Assembly (NCBI RefSeq): GCF_025567165.1
Contig: NZ_JAOQKC010000011.1
Coordinates: 1 to 64,000 of the forward strand
Length of the DNA stretch: 64,000 nt
Origin: Laedolimicola ammoniilytica
GTDB taxonomy: Bacteria > Bacillota > Clostridia > Lachnospirales > Lachnospiraceae
Direction: 5' to 3'
Position numbers and translations under genes: made by a program. Below are positions 23,679 through 33,037 of the stretch, in pieces (within the stretch, counting starts at the first letter, position 1; each line of letters starts with the position of its first letter). The notes under the pieces are model-generated. The model was given only the letters and a program-made list of their open reading frames with translations, was not told the DNA's origin and searched no databases.

Positions 23679-24347
23679 ATGAAAGCATTTTTCCAGAAAT
23701 ATAAGCACGCCTGGGTTCTGCTCTACGCCTTTCTCTACCTGCCCTGGTTTTTCTGGCTGGAGAGCCGGGCCAACCTGCCTTATCATGTAATCCATGTATG
23801 GCTGGACGATAAGATTCCCTTCGTGGAATATTTCATCGTGCCCTATCTGCTGTGGTTTGTATACGTTGCCGCTGTGTTCCTGTACCTGTTCTTCAAGGGA
23901 ACGAAACAGGAGTTTTACCGGTACTGCGCCTTCCTTTTTACCGGCATGACGCTGTTCCTGGTGATCTCCACCATCTACCCCAACGGACACTTGCTGCGAC
24001 CCACCGAATTTCCAAGGCACAATATCTTCACCTTCGCGGTGCAGATTCTGTACCAGACGGATACCCCGACGAATATCTTCCCGAGTATCCATGTATTCAA
24101 TTCCATTGCAGCCCACCGGGCTCTGGTGAATAACCCGCGCCTTGGCCGCAACCGCCTGATTCGCGATGCCTCCTTGGTACTCATGGTTTCCATTATCCTG
24201 GCTACCATGTTCCTGAAGCAGCACTCGGCCCTGGACGTGATGGCGGGTATCGTGCTGGGCACTCTGATGGATCAGATCGTGTACCGGATGGAGTTCTCGT
24301 TCTCCCGGGAACGGGTACCGAAGAGGAAGCGGGAGACGGTTATTTAG
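23679..24347 (+). CDS. PAP2 family membrane phosphatase
   Basis: A 222-residue membrane protein with about six hydrophobic segments. The PAP2-type catalytic motifs are FPSIHVFNS and KQHSALDV; the histidines act as nucleophile and general base in this family. Members dephosphorylate phosphatidic acid, undecaprenyl pyrophosphate or make phosphosphingolipids; the variant here resembles the PAP2_3/inositol-phosphorylceramide-synthase-like group. The start is ATG at 23679, eight bases after AAGGAGG. A terminator follows. Confidence 0.87.
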   Translation: MKAFFQKYKHAWVLLYAFLYLPWFFWLESRANLPYHVIHVWLDDKIPFVEYFIVPYLLWFVYVAAVFLYLFFKGTKQEFYRYCAFLFTGMTLFLVISTIYPNGHLLRPTEFPRHNIFTFAVQILYQTDTPTNIFPSIHVFNSIAAHRALVNNPRLGRNRLIRDASLVLMVSIILATMFLKQHSALDVMAGIVLGTLMDQIVYRMEFSFSRERVPKRKRETVI

Positions 24348-24370
24348 AAAAATTTTTATGGGAAATGGGA

Positions 24371-24416
24371 ACGGCTGGCAAATCAGATATCCTCTGATCT
24401 GCCAGCCGTGGTTTTT
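24371..24416 (+). terminator. rho-independent terminator after the PAP2 gene
   Basis: ACGGCTGGCA (24371-24380) pairs with TGCCAGCCGT (24400-24409), with ATCAGA/TCTGAT inside the same stem, followed by GGTTTTT. Confidence 0.88.
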
Positions 24417-24510
24417 GCCTGATTATTCATCCTCAGCTTTGCCTGTTTGATTTTCCTGTCTGATGGTGTTTTACTTTGCTGTCAGTTACGCTTTTAGGGA
24501 TTCTAATTCT

Positions 24511-25545
24511 TTAGCTTTTCTGGTCTGTCTGCTGAGCTTTGTGTGCTTCCAGCTCGGCTTTTAAAGCTGCAATTTCCGCATCCTTTTCCTGAATACGCAT
24601 CTTTTCTTTATCCAGCTCTTCTTTCAGTTCTTCCACATAGTATTTCAGGGAATTCTCATCTAATATCCGCAATGCTTCTGACCACATACCGATGACCTCC
24701 TCCGGGCTACGACGCAGCAGGGCGATTTCCTGATAAATGGGTTCCAACCACGGGTAATGCCTCATATTCCGCTCAGCGTCGGTCAAATTCTCCGTAGTCA
24801 GCAGGGATAACCATGCATGCAAATCACTTTTGTTATCCTCAGCATACGGGATTTTCTTAAACACGTCAAGGGCAATCAGAAAATATTCGTCCAGCATTTC
24901 CAGCTTCAGGCCGCTGCCGTAACTTATTTTTCCATGATGAAAACAGGTATCTCCGTGACGGTGAAATTCGGCTGTAGACTTCTCGTAGAGAACAATGACA
25001 TAAACCTTTTTTATGTCGTGGTATGTAAAATCAGCGCCGCGCTCTCCGCGAATCCGCGTATACTGCCGCATTAACAAATCCGCGGCATAGCAGGACAGGC
25101 GCTCTTCCGTAAAGGCATAGCCGTTTTTCTGGATCTCAATATTCGCCAGTGAACCATCTTCCAGCTCCACCAGCAAATCCATGATCAGATAGGTTTCCCC
25201 GTCTATCAAGCTATCCTCCACCGGGAGAATCCTTTTGATTTTTACATGGATTCCCAGAATAGAGGAAATGAAGTTCTCCAGCCGGTCCGCATGTCTGTCC
25301 GGATTGAAAATGAATTTGAAAAACGGATCATAGGTCAGTGGCAGAGACTGGTTCCCTGCGAAGAAATCCAGGATTCTGGCTCTCCATCGTTCATTTTTGA
25401 TTCCCTGATAGGTTCTGTACAGTCTGGGCGACTGCGTCAATCTCATCAGGGCTTCCTCCTTCGTCTGTGGTGCGGACTCCCATACCACAGCCTCATCGTT
25501 GCATACTGGTGTGTCTGTTTGCGTAACAAATCTCCTTTCTTTCAT
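24511..25545 (-). CDS. second Rpn/PD-(D/E)XK nuclease-family transposase-like protein
   Basis: A 344-residue protein with PLTYDPFFKFIFNPDRHAD at the domain start and the nuclease-like LIMDLLVELEDG...NIEIQKNGY core (about 130-150), where D and ExQ match the family pattern. AADLLMRQYTRIRGERGADF follows. The C-terminus is a coiled coil (KEELDKEKMRIQEKDAEIAA). This is the PD-(D/E)XK nuclease family transposase/Rpn group; no function is established for such single copies. The exact start is doubtful: an AAAGGAG lies inside codons 3-5 of the frame given here, but no good start codon sits at the right distance behind it. Confidence 0.8.
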   Translation of the reverse strand: MKERRFVTQTDTPVCNDEAVVWESAPQTKEEALMRLTQSPRLYRTYQGIKNERWRARILDFFAGNQSLPLTYDPFFKFIFNPDRHADRLENFISSILGIHVKIKRILPVEDSLIDGETYLIMDLLVELEDGSLANIEIQKNGYAFTEERLSCYAADLLMRQYTRIRGERGADFTYHDIKKVYVIVLYEKSTAEFHRHGDTCFHHGKISYGSGLKLEMLDEYFLIALDVFKKIPYAEDNKSDLHAWLSLLTTENLTDAERNMRHYPWLEPIYQEIALLRRSPEEVIGMWSEALRILDENSLKYYVEELKEELDKEKMRIQEKDAEIAALKAELEAHKAQQTDQKS

Positions 25546-25614
25546 TTTTTACTAAAGGGAAATGTCCGGCGAAAAGCCGAGGGATGAAACTTGTATGCCT
25601 GACGGCATGAATAG

Positions 25615-25643
25615 ATAATAGCATGTTGTTTGTTGAATTACAA
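25615..25643 (-). promoter_or_regulatory. promoter of the PD-(D/E)XK gene at 24511
   Basis: On the minus strand TTGTAA (25643-25638), a 17-base spacer and TATTAT (25620-25615). A small hairpin ATGCC/GGCAT follows in the leader near 25600. The rest of 25644-25777 shows nothing recognisable. Confidence 0.55.
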
Positions 25644-25777
25644 GTTTTTCCAATTATTTTATGAAACTTTCCTACAGTCACCTTTTTTCAATGAATATAT
25701 ATGAAAATTCACTCACATTCACCTTCTATCATGAAAAAACGCACTAGTTTTCCGTTCCCCTGCAGGTTTTGAAACGC

Positions 25778-25822
25778 AAAACCACCGCCACCCGCTAAGA
25801 GGGATGACGGCGGTCTTTTCTC
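25778..25822. terminator. terminator after the glycosyltransferase gene
   Basis: ACCGCC..CCC (25784-25793) pairs with GGG...GGCGGT (25801-25814) with an internal loop. Leftward it is followed by GGTTTTG, rightward by CTTTTCTCTTTTC. It lies directly after the stop of the leftward glycosyltransferase gene. Confidence 0.65.
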
Positions 25823-25826
25823 TTTT

Positions 25827-26852
25827 CTAATTAAAGCCCACGAACTTATTCGCGATCTTATAAGCCACTTCCGAAATCTTCCGGCCTGTTCGGCCTGGCA
25901 GGTTCATGGTACGTCCCAGGACGCCCCATTTCAGCTCGTAGTAGGTCTTGGGATCCTTCTTTTTCAGGTATTTCCAAAGCTCATACTTCTTCTCCAGGTT
26001 CTCCTCGGTGCCGGAGCGGATAGCGATAATCGAGGAAACGACCATGATGATCTCCAGATAATTCTTCATATAATGGCGCAGCTTCCGGTTCTGTACCTGT
26101 CTGGGATCCGACAGCTTATAATCGTCAATCATGATACGGTTGACCTTCAGCTGCTGGTCGATGCGGCCAATCATGACACTCTCGTTGACGGACTGATCGC
26201 TGCGGCCGATAAAATAGCGGTAGAAATTCACATTCAGGTAATACAGGTACTTCACGTGAGGAAGCGGGTGGTATACAAAGATGTTATCCACATAGAAGGT
26301 ATGCTTTGGCAGCTCCAGTCCACATTCCCGCAGCAGCTTGGTCCGGTAAATGACGGAGTGCATCAGGATATACTGGCCCTTGTGCAGGAATTTCACATCG
26401 TCCCAGGTAAAGACCTGATCCTGCGGAAAAGCGGAACGGTAGCTCATGACCTTCTTGCGCTTGACGCCCTCTTTTTCATAGACAAAATTGCTGATCAGCA
26501 TATCTACCATGGGTTTTGCGCCTGCCAGCTTCTCCAGGGTCTTTAAAATCTCCTTATAAGCGGAAATAGATACCCAGTCGTCGCTGTCCACCACCTTGAA
26601 ATAAAGGCCGGTGGCGTTGCGGAGACCTGCGTTGACTGCCTCGCCGTGGCCGCCATTTTCCTGATGGACCGCCTTAACGATGGTCGGATATTTCTCCGCG
26701 TACTCGTCGGCGATGGCTGCGGTACCGTCTTTAGATCCGTCGTCCACAATGATAATCTCCACTTCCTCGCCGCCTGCCAGCAGGGAATGGATACAGTTGC
26801 GCATATAAGCTTCTGAATTATAACAGGGGATTGCTACAGATAAAAGTTTCAT
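25827..26852 (-). CDS. family 2 glycosyltransferase
   Basis: A 341-residue GT-A fold enzyme. The N-terminal domain has LLSVAIPCYNSEAYM, the nucleotide-binding EIIIVDDGSKDGT and the metal-binding DSDD (about 93-96) within YFKVVDSDDWVS. The C-terminus is basic and has no clear membrane helix. It transfers a sugar from a nucleotide donor to a surface glycan or lipid. The gene starts 11 bases after the stop of the UDP-galactopyranose mutase gene, behind AAAGGAGG, so it may be a galactofuranosyltransferase or act on the same glycan (inference). Confidence 0.87.
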   Translation of the reverse strand: MKLLSVAIPCYNSEAYMRNCIHSLLAGGEEVEIIIVDDGSKDGTAAIADEYAEKYPTIVKAVHQENGGHGEAVNAGLRNATGLYFKVVDSDDWVSISAYKEILKTLEKLAGAKPMVDMLISNFVYEKEGVKRKKVMSYRSAFPQDQVFTWDDVKFLHKGQYILMHSVIYRTKLLRECGLELPKHTFYVDNIFVYHPLPHVKYLYYLNVNFYRYFIGRSDQSVNESVMIGRIDQQLKVNRIMIDDYKLSDPRQVQNRKLRHYMKNYLEIIMVVSSIIAIRSGTEENLEKKYELWKYLKKKDPKTYYELKWGVLGRTMNLPGRTGRKISEVAYKIANKFVGFN

Positions 26853-26863
26853 GCTTCCTCCTT

Positions 26864-28012
26864 TTATGCCAGGGAGCGGGCAAGGGCGATGGCCCGGGCC
26901 GCCATGGCGTCTATATTGTAGTATTTGTATTCCGCAAGTCTGCCCAGAAGATGGAAATCGGGCAGCTTCGCCGCCAGATCCGCGTACTTCCGGTACAATG
27001 CGTTGTTTTCCTCATTCATAATCGCGTAATAGGGAATCTCGCCCTCCGCGCCGGTGTAGGCGAAGGGATACTCCTTTACGATGGTGGTACTGTCGGCCTT
27101 CTGTCCGGTCAGATACTTGAACTCGGTAATCCGGGTGTAATCCTCGCTGACCGTATAGTTGACTACGCTGTGTCCCTGATAATCGGGCCGGTCGTAATGT
27201 TCAAAGTCAAAGCGCAGGGTCCGATAGGGAAGCCGTCCGAAACGGCAGTCGAAGAGCTCGTCCACCGGGCCGGTGTAAATGACTGTGCCATGGAACTCCT
27301 GACCGTCTAGCAGTACCTTGCCTTCTTCCTCGGAAATGACCAGTACGTCCTTCGCGTTGGTATTGGTGCGGACTTCGATGTTCGGGTGAGCCAGCATTTT
27401 CTCAAACATGGGCGTGAAGCCGTCTAAGGGCATGCCCTGGTACTTGTCCCCGAAATACCGGTTATCATAGGAAATGACCACCGGGACGCGGCCCGTTACC
27501 GCCGGGTCGATCTCCTCCGGCGTCTGGCCCCACTGCTTCATGGTGTAGCGCAGGAAGACATTTTCATAGACGTAGTCCGCGATGGCCCGCAGATCCTCGT
27601 CCTGCTGCTCCCGGAGCTTCAGAATCGGCACTCTTGCACCGAAGCCGAAGGTGTCCACCAGCTTCTTCTCCAGAACGGCGGCTTTTTCTTCGCCGTAGAC
27701 CATTTTCAGGGTGTTCAGATTGAAGGGGACGGGCAGAAGCTTGTCGCCCACCCGGGCTACTACCTCGTGGCCGAAGGCGTACCAGTCGGTGAAACGGGAC
27801 AGCCACTCATAGACTTCTTCATTGCCGGTGTGGAAGATATGCGGACCGTACCAGTGTACCAGGATACCGTACTCGTCCTTCCCGTCGTAGCAGTTGCCGC
27901 CGATATGGTGTTTCTTTTCCAGTACCAGAACCTTCCTGCCCTGCTCCTCCGCCAGGACTCTGGCAGCGGCAGCGCCGGCGATTCCGGAACCGATGATGAT
28001 GCAATCGTACAT
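26864..28012 (-). CDS. glf: UDP-galactopyranose mutase
   Basis: A 382-residue flavoenzyme. It has the FAD-binding CIIIGSGIAGAAAARVLAE, HHIGGNCYD and the family-typical WYGPHIFHTGNEEVYEWLSR. Further on are MKQWGQTPEEID, PVVISYDNRYFGDKYQGMP and the C-terminal GRLAEYKYYNIDAM. The enzyme converts UDP-galactopyranose to UDP-galactofuranose, the donor for galactofuranose-containing surface glycans. The start is ATG at 28012, behind GGAGG; the frame upstream overlaps the binding site. It is followed 11 bases later by a family 2 glycosyltransferase and preceded by mutY (25-base gap). Confidence 0.93.
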   Translation of the reverse strand: MYDCIIIGSGIAGAAAARVLAEEQGRKVLVLEKKHHIGGNCYDGKDEYGILVHWYGPHIFHTGNEEVYEWLSRFTDWYAFGHEVVARVGDKLLPVPFNLNTLKMVYGEEKAAVLEKKLVDTFGFGARVPILKLREQQDEDLRAIADYVYENVFLRYTMKQWGQTPEEIDPAVTGRVPVVISYDNRYFGDKYQGMPLDGFTPMFEKMLAHPNIEVRTNTNAKDVLVISEEEGKVLLDGQEFHGTVIYTGPVDELFDCRFGRLPYRTLRFDFEHYDRPDYQGHSVVNYTVSEDYTRITEFKYLTGQKADSTTIVKEYPFAYTGAEGEIPYYAIMNEENNALYRKYADLAAKLPDFHLLGRLAEYKYYNIDAMAARAIALARSLA

Positions 28013-28037
28013 AGTTAAACTTTCCTCCATAAAACCT

Positions 28038-29204
28038 CTAGTATCTATGCTTAAAATATTCCGTATAGGCCGCAAAAGCCGCCGGAATCGAATATTTCTC
28101 TTCCATCTGTTGCTTCTCTACAAAAAATAACTTCTCCTGGGGATCTGCCTGTGCAGCCGCTGTCGTCTGCCCGGCTGGCATCTCCGGCTCCTCCACCTTC
28201 ACCACATAGCCTTCCATATGCCATTCGATGTGACTGAAGATATGCTTCGCCGCCGGGAGCTCCTGGATTCGGATGGGGGACAGTCCCTCGGACTTCACAT
28301 AGTCCAGCACCTGATCCGGCTTCAGATGGCCCTCCAGGTTGGGCAGCTCGTAGAGGCCTGCCAGAAGCCCTTTTGCGGGCCGTTTCCGAAGCGCCGCCTG
28401 ATTGTCCGACACCAGCACCAGAACCGTCTTATCCTGGATTCTGCGGCTTTTGGGCGGTGTTTTCTTCGGAAGCTCTGTCTCCACGCCGTCCCTGTGGGCC
28501 TGACACAACGCTGCCAGCGGACATTCCCCGCATTTTGGCGCGCCGTTGGGGACGCAGACGATGGCTCCCAGCTCAATCAGGGACTGGCTGAAATCTCCGG
28601 CCCGGTCCGCCGGGATTACTGCCTTCACTTCCTGCTCAAAGCGCCGTTTCACCGACTGCTTCAGGATATCGTCATAGCTTTTCTCAATCCGGGAAAGCAC
28701 CCGCAGCACATTGCCGTCCACAGCCGGATAGGGCAGGCCGAAGGCAATGGACGCGATGGCCCCCGCCGTATAGCTTCCGACGCCCGGCAGCTCCAGAATC
28801 GCGTCAAAATCCGCGGGCATCTGACCGTCGTATTCCGCCACCAGTTTCTGCGCCGCCTTCTGCATATTCCGGACGCGGTTATAATATCCTAACCCTTCCC
28901 ACAGCTTCAGGATGACATCCTCGGGAGCCTCCGCCAGATCGCGGATGGTGGGAAGCGCCGTCATAAAGCGCTCAAAATAGGGCTTTACCGCCTCCACTCT
29001 CGTCTGCTGCAGCATGATTTCCGATACCCAGACCCGATAGGGAGCCGGGTGCTCCCGCCAGGGAAGAACCCGGGCGTGGGCGTCGTACCAGGCCAGAAGA
29101 GGTGCTACTATGTCACCTAACTGGCTGTCGCCCACTGCCGTGGCAGATATTTTTTTCTGCTCTTCTTTTTCTATATTATAATCTACCTTCAAATCTTTTT
29201 TCAA
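28038..29204 (-). CDS. mutY: A/G-specific adenine glycosylase MutY
   Basis: A 388-residue DNA repair enzyme. It has the helix-hairpin-helix ELPGVGSYTAGAIASIAFG with the catalytic Asp in AVDGNVLRVLSR. The iron-sulphur cluster cysteines are seen in CVPNGAPKCGECPLAALC. A C-terminal NUDIX-like domain (about 245-380) recognises 8-oxoguanine. MutY removes adenine mispaired with 8-oxoguanine. The start is a TTG at 29204 with GAGG upstream; no better ATG exists before the catalytic domain. It lies 26 bases after sfsA. An Ala/Gln-rich insertion (PAGQTTAAAQADPQE) near the C-terminus is unusual. Confidence 0.93.
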   Translation of the reverse strand: MKKDLKVDYNIEKEEQKKISATAVGDSQLGDIVAPLLAWYDAHARVLPWREHPAPYRVWVSEIMLQQTRVEAVKPYFERFMTALPTIRDLAEAPEDVILKLWEGLGYYNRVRNMQKAAQKLVAEYDGQMPADFDAILELPGVGSYTAGAIASIAFGLPYPAVDGNVLRVLSRIEKSYDDILKQSVKRRFEQEVKAVIPADRAGDFSQSLIELGAIVCVPNGAPKCGECPLAALCQAHRDGVETELPKKTPPKSRRIQDKTVLVLVSDNQAALRKRPAKGLLAGLYELPNLEGHLKPDQVLDYVKSEGLSPIRIQELPAAKHIFSHIEWHMEGYVVKVEEPEMPAGQTTAAAQADPQEKLFFVEKQQMEEKYSIPAAFAAYTEYFKHRY

Positions 29205-29230
29205 AAATAAACCTCAGATTTCTATTCTGC

Positions 29231-29911
29231 TTAAAGACAAACTTTAATTTCTCTGTCTATCTTCAACTCGTCCGGCTTCACCAGACAATCATAAGCCAGT
29301 ACCTTCACGCCCGCCTCCGCTGCTCTCCGAAGCGTTTCTCCAAAGGCCGGATGAGTCCGGTCATTGGGCTCCAGCCGCGTGACGCCCTTCATCTGTATCA
29401 CGAAGCAGACATACGCATCATATCCGTCCTCGACACAGCGCATCAGTTCCTCCATATGCTTCACGCCCCGCTCAGTGGGCGCATCTGGAAAACGGGCCAC
29501 GCCGTCCTCCTCCAGGGTCACGCCCTTGACCTCCATAAAGGCCTTACGGCCCGCATATTCCAGATAAAAGTCAAATCGGGAATTCTCATACTTGCACTCG
29601 GGCTTCACATAGATATCTGTGGCGCCAAGTCCGCCTGCTTTCAGCCATTCCGCCACCGCCTTGTTGGGGGCCTGGGAATCCATATTCACCCACTGCTCTC
29701 CTTTTTTCACGGAAATCAGGTCGAGCGCCGTCTTCCTGGCCGGATTATCGGATCGCTGTACATATAACTCTGCGCCTGGAAGTAATAGTTCCTTACAGCG
29801 CCCGGTATTTTTCACATGGCAGATTTCCTGCCGGCCGTTCTGCTCCACGTAGGCCACGAAGCGGTTGGGCCGGGAAACGAAACGGGCAGGCTCCATATGT
29901 TCGTATCTCAT
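29231..29911 (-). CDS. sfsA: SfsA family nuclease/sugar fermentation stimulation protein
   Basis: A 226-residue protein with the full SfsA pattern: N-terminal ARFVSRPNRFVAYVE and HVKNTGRCKELLLPGAELYV, then YENSRFDFYLE and the nuclease-like FMEVKGVTLEE, and the C-terminal PNDRTHPAFGETLRRAAEAG. SfsA has an OB-like N-terminal domain and a PD-(D/E)XK-like core (D in RFDFYLE, ExK in MEVKG) and has been linked to DNA/RNA binding. It leads a tight leftward run sfsA-mutY-glf-glycosyltransferase. Confidence 0.93.
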   Translation of the reverse strand: MRYEHMEPARFVSRPNRFVAYVEQNGRQEICHVKNTGRCKELLLPGAELYVQRSDNPARKTALDLISVKKGEQWVNMDSQAPNKAVAEWLKAGGLGATDIYVKPECKYENSRFDFYLEYAGRKAFMEVKGVTLEEDGVARFPDAPTERGVKHMEELMRCVEDGYDAYVCFVIQMKGVTRLEPNDRTHPAFGETLRRAAEAGVKVLAYDCLVKPDELKIDREIKVCL

Positions 29912-30121
29912 TTCTTCCCTCTGCTATTGCTGTTCCCGCTCTTCCTTCCAAATTTTCTGTCGAAAAAAGTAGCTCAGAACAGCAACTGTTTTTATTCTAG
30001 CGGCATATTTTTAATATGACATAGAATCTTTCTTAATATTTTGTAAATTACCCTGCTTTTCTATAACCTATCTCGCCTGTTGCATCCTTGAAAATCTATA
30101 TTTTGCGAGATTGTTTTGGCA

Positions 30122-31546
30122 TTAATGCACACAGGTATATCCGTTCTCAGCGTCAAAGCCCACCGCCGTCACCAGACTCTCCGTGAAATGGTCATAGATC
30201 AGCACATTGACGCCGTTCAGGGTCTTCAGCTCACTCTCGCCATCGAACATCAGGAACTGGCTCCCACCGTTCACCTTCACTTCCAGATCCGAAGCTGTAA
30301 ATTCCAGCGCGCAGGAGCCTTCCGCTCCGCCCGGCAGCGTCTGACCGCCGTCCACTCCGCCGATCCACATGCCGCCCCGGTCCAGAATCTCCTCCGGCAC
30401 CCCGAGCTCTTCCAGCGTCTCTCTCACAGGCTGTTCGCCATTGTCCCAGGCTCCGGTGAGGCCGATCACATAAGTATAGGTTCCGCCGTTTTCACGCAGC
30501 TTTTGCAGCAGACCCTCCCAGCTTTCCTCCTCGCTCAGCGCCTGGTTTAAGTCCTTCTGCTTCCAGTCGGCCGCATTTTCGTCCCAGCTGGCATAAGCCT
30601 CATCGCCCCGGTGATCGGCCAGATCATAGTTTGACGCCAGCCAGCCTGCCAGATAGCGGCTCAGCTTCTCGGTTCCCCGATAATTCAGATGGGAAGCCTC
30701 CGCCATATCCGTCTCCGGGTTAAGCCCCAGCTCATCGTACATCCGGTTGAAATCCAGGAACGGAATACCCTCCTCCTCCGCGATTTCCCCGCAGCGGTTG
30801 AAAATCATCTGCTCGCTCTCGACGATGCCCTGATAGGGGGAAATCATGAATACCAGAAGGATATCCTCCTCTTTTGCCAATGCAATGATTTTCCGCAGAT
30901 ATTCCTCGGACTTGGGGGCCAGGTCGCTGCTTTCGGTGATCTCACTCATATCCGCCATGGAATCATAGGATTTGGTCACATACAGCGGATAATAGCCCTT
31001 GGAGGCCTTGCCGTGGGGATCACCCAGATACGCCGAGAAATCCGCCCGGGAAAGCTCCGTATACCGGGAATGGTACACCGGATAGCCCAGCAGATAGGGG
31101 ATCAGATTGTCCGGCGTGCTGACCTGAATGTTTTCAATCTTCTCTTTTGAAAATTTCATACCGAAGGTGTTGGTCACCGTCCGGGCCTCTTCGATGTAAT
31201 CCCGGCTCTCGATGGCCCGCACCAGCTCCACCACCATGACCTTAGGTGTCTGATATTTCAGGCTCTCCTTCATGTAATAATAGGTGTTCCAGAGGGGCTG
31301 CAGGCTGCCCGCCAGATCGTAGGAGGAGATCCCCTCCTGATCCCAGAGCACCGCCGGGTTGATATCGGAATAGGTATGGCTGCTTCCGTAGAACATCACG
31401 TCGATGGTCCCCGGCTCCTGCTCGTAAAAGAGCTCCATGGGAACGATGCCGTCCTCCTGCTTGAGACGGAACGCATCGTTCAGCTTCCACAGAAGCCCCG
31501 CCGCCAGCGCCAGAAATACAACCGTACCGATTAGTTTCTTTTTCAT
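30122..31546 (-). CDS. membrane-anchored SGNH-hydrolase-like protein, DltD/AlgJ-like partner of an MBOAT acyltransferase
   Basis: A 474-residue protein with an N-terminal membrane anchor (residues 4-22) and an extracytoplasmic SGNH-like domain. MFYGSSHTYSDINP carries the candidate nucleophile serine and SHLNYRGTEKLSRYLA the candidate catalytic histidine block. A C-terminal extension of about 170 residues (from YDLADHRG) has no family I recognise. It starts nine bases after the MBOAT gene. Such pairs, like DltB-DltD or AlgI-AlgJ/X, transfer acyl groups to a surface polymer: the MBOAT moves the acyl group across the membrane and the SGNH protein completes transfer. Polymer and acyl group are unknown. 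Confidence 0.8.
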   Translation of the reverse strand: MKKKLIGTVVFLALAAGLLWKLNDAFRLKQEDGIVPMELFYEQEPGTIDVMFYGSSHTYSDINPAVLWDQEGISSYDLAGSLQPLWNTYYYMKESLKYQTPKVMVVELVRAIESRDYIEEARTVTNTFGMKFSKEKIENIQVSTPDNLIPYLLGYPVYHSRYTELSRADFSAYLGDPHGKASKGYYPLYVTKSYDSMADMSEITESSDLAPKSEEYLRKIIALAKEEDILLVFMISPYQGIVESEQMIFNRCGEIAEEEGIPFLDFNRMYDELGLNPETDMAEASHLNYRGTEKLSRYLAGWLASNYDLADHRGDEAYASWDENAADWKQKDLNQALSEEESWEGLLQKLRENGGTYTYVIGLTGAWDNGEQPVRETLEELGVPEEILDRGGMWIGGVDGGQTLPGGAEGSCALEFTASDLEVKVNGGSQFLMFDGESELKTLNGVNVLIYDHFTESLVTAVGFDAENGYTCVH

Positions 31547-31555
31547 GTAATTCTC

Positions 31556-33037
31556 CTAAAACTGGAAATAGATAAACTGCTGGGCGTCATATCCCGGCCC
31601 GTAGATGCCAAAGATGGCCACCGCCGCAATCAGCGCCAGCAGCACGCCCCATCGGAACCAGAGATTCTGCTCCGCCAGAAAGGCATCCAGTTGCTGCTTT
31701 TTAAAATAGCGCACCAGATCCGCCAGCAGCAGAACCAGGAGGCTTCCGAACAGCACGTTCATTTCCACCCGGTCAAGGCCCAGATTATAAAGCTCGCCGT
31801 TAAACAGGCACCAGAGATCCGGCTTGGTGAACATCCGGCGGATATAGCCAAAGGCGTCGCCGAGGCTGTTCGCCCGGAAAAAGATCCACGCGAAAGCCGT
31901 CAGACAGAAGGTTACCAGCACCTGGCCCAGCTTGTAGCTGAGACAATCCGTCTTTGTATGCAGTTGTTCATTGATTCTGTCCTTCACGCCGCGCAGCTCG
32001 TAGCCGATGATCTGATAGAGGCCGTGCAGACCGCCCCAGACCACGAAGCTCCAGCTGGCGCCGTGCCACAGACCGCTGGCCAGGAAGGTCACCATCAGAT
32101 TGAAATATCTGCGCCATTTCCCACAGCGGCTGCCGCCCAGGGGAATATAGAGATAATCCCGGAACCAACTGCTTAAGGAAATGTGCCATCTGCGCCAGAA
32201 CTCCCGCATGGATCGCGAGAAATAGGGCGTCTGGAAGTTCTCGATGATCCCAAAATCCAGCACCTTCGCCACGCCGAAGGCCATCATGGAATAGCTGGCG
32301 AAATCGCAGTAAATCTGAATCGTATAGGCGATGGCTCCCACGATCAGGCCGAAGGTGCCATACATGTGATAATTGTCAAAGACCTGATTGGCCAGAATGG
32401 CAATCCGGTCCGCGATAACCATTTTCTGAAACAGGCCAAATAGGAGCAGCGTCAGACCGCCCGCCACCCGCCCATAATTCCAGAGGGCTTTTTCCGGAAG
32501 CTCCCGAATCTGCCGGAGCAGGTTGCCGGATCGCTCAATGGGGCCCGACAGAATCACCGGGAAGAAGGACACGAACAGGGCGTAGTTCAAAATATTACGC
32601 TCTGCCTTTGTATCGCCCCGGCAGACGTCCACCATGTAGCCCAGGGACTGGAAGGTATAGAAGGAGATACCCACCGGCAGGCCGATGCTGAAGGGCTTAT
32701 TCACGGGTCCGATTCCCGCCATTCCGAGCACCGTATTTACATTGCCAAGCAGGAAATCAAAATACTTCAAAAATCCCAGCACGCCCAGGCTGCACAGGAA
32801 GGTCAGCCACATATAGAGTTTCTTCTTTTTCGGTTCCGCCCGCTCCACCAGCAGGGCGCCCGCAAAGGTAACCAGGGTGGAGAATAGCAGAAATACCACG
32901 TATTTCGGGCTGGCGCTCATATAAAACACGTAGCTTGCAAGAAGAAGCCAGAGGCAGCGCGTCTTTTTCGGAATGATGAAATAAACCAGCGCCGCCACTG
33001 GAAAAAAGATTGCAAATTGCAGCGAATTAAACAGCAT
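31556..33037 (-). CDS. MBOAT family membrane-bound O-acyltransferase (AlgI/DltB-like)
   Basis: A 493-residue protein with about 11 hydrophobic segments. It shows the MBOAT features MLFNSLQFAIFFPVAALVYF at the start, SIGLPVGISFYTFQSLGYMVDV, REFWRRWHISLSSWFRDYLYIPLGG and the active-site histidine region GLWHGASWSFVVWGGLHG. Members transfer acyl groups, usually acetyl or D-alanyl, to extracellular polysaccharides. The gene overlaps the end of the PLP aminotransferase gene by 11 bases and is followed closely by the SGNH partner, so the three are one operon. Confidence 0.92.
   Translation of the reverse strand: MLFNSLQFAIFFPVAALVYFIIPKKTRCLWLLLASYVFYMSASPKYVVFLLFSTLVTFAGALLVERAEPKKKKLYMWLTFLCSLGVLGFLKYFDFLLGNVNTVLGMAGIGPVNKPFSIGLPVGISFYTFQSLGYMVDVCRGDTKAERNILNYALFVSFFPVILSGPIERSGNLLRQIRELPEKALWNYGRVAGGLTLLLFGLFQKMVIADRIAILANQVFDNYHMYGTFGLIVGAIAYTIQIYCDFASYSMMAFGVAKVLDFGIIENFQTPYFSRSMREFWRRWHISLSSWFRDYLYIPLGGSRCGKWRRYFNLMVTFLASGLWHGASWSFVVWGGLHGLYQIIGYELRGVKDRINEQLHTKTDCLSYKLGQVLVTFCLTAFAWIFFRANSLGDAFGYIRRMFTKPDLWCLFNGELYNLGLDRVEMNVLFGSLLVLLLADLVRYFKKQQLDAFLAEQNLWFRWGVLLALIAAVAIFGIYGPGYDAQQFIYFQF

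Noticed and set aside
30090..30118. Possible terminator after the SGNH-protein gene
   Set aside because: ATCTCGC/GCGAGAT pair only across a 28-base loop and no T-run follows; too weak to call.
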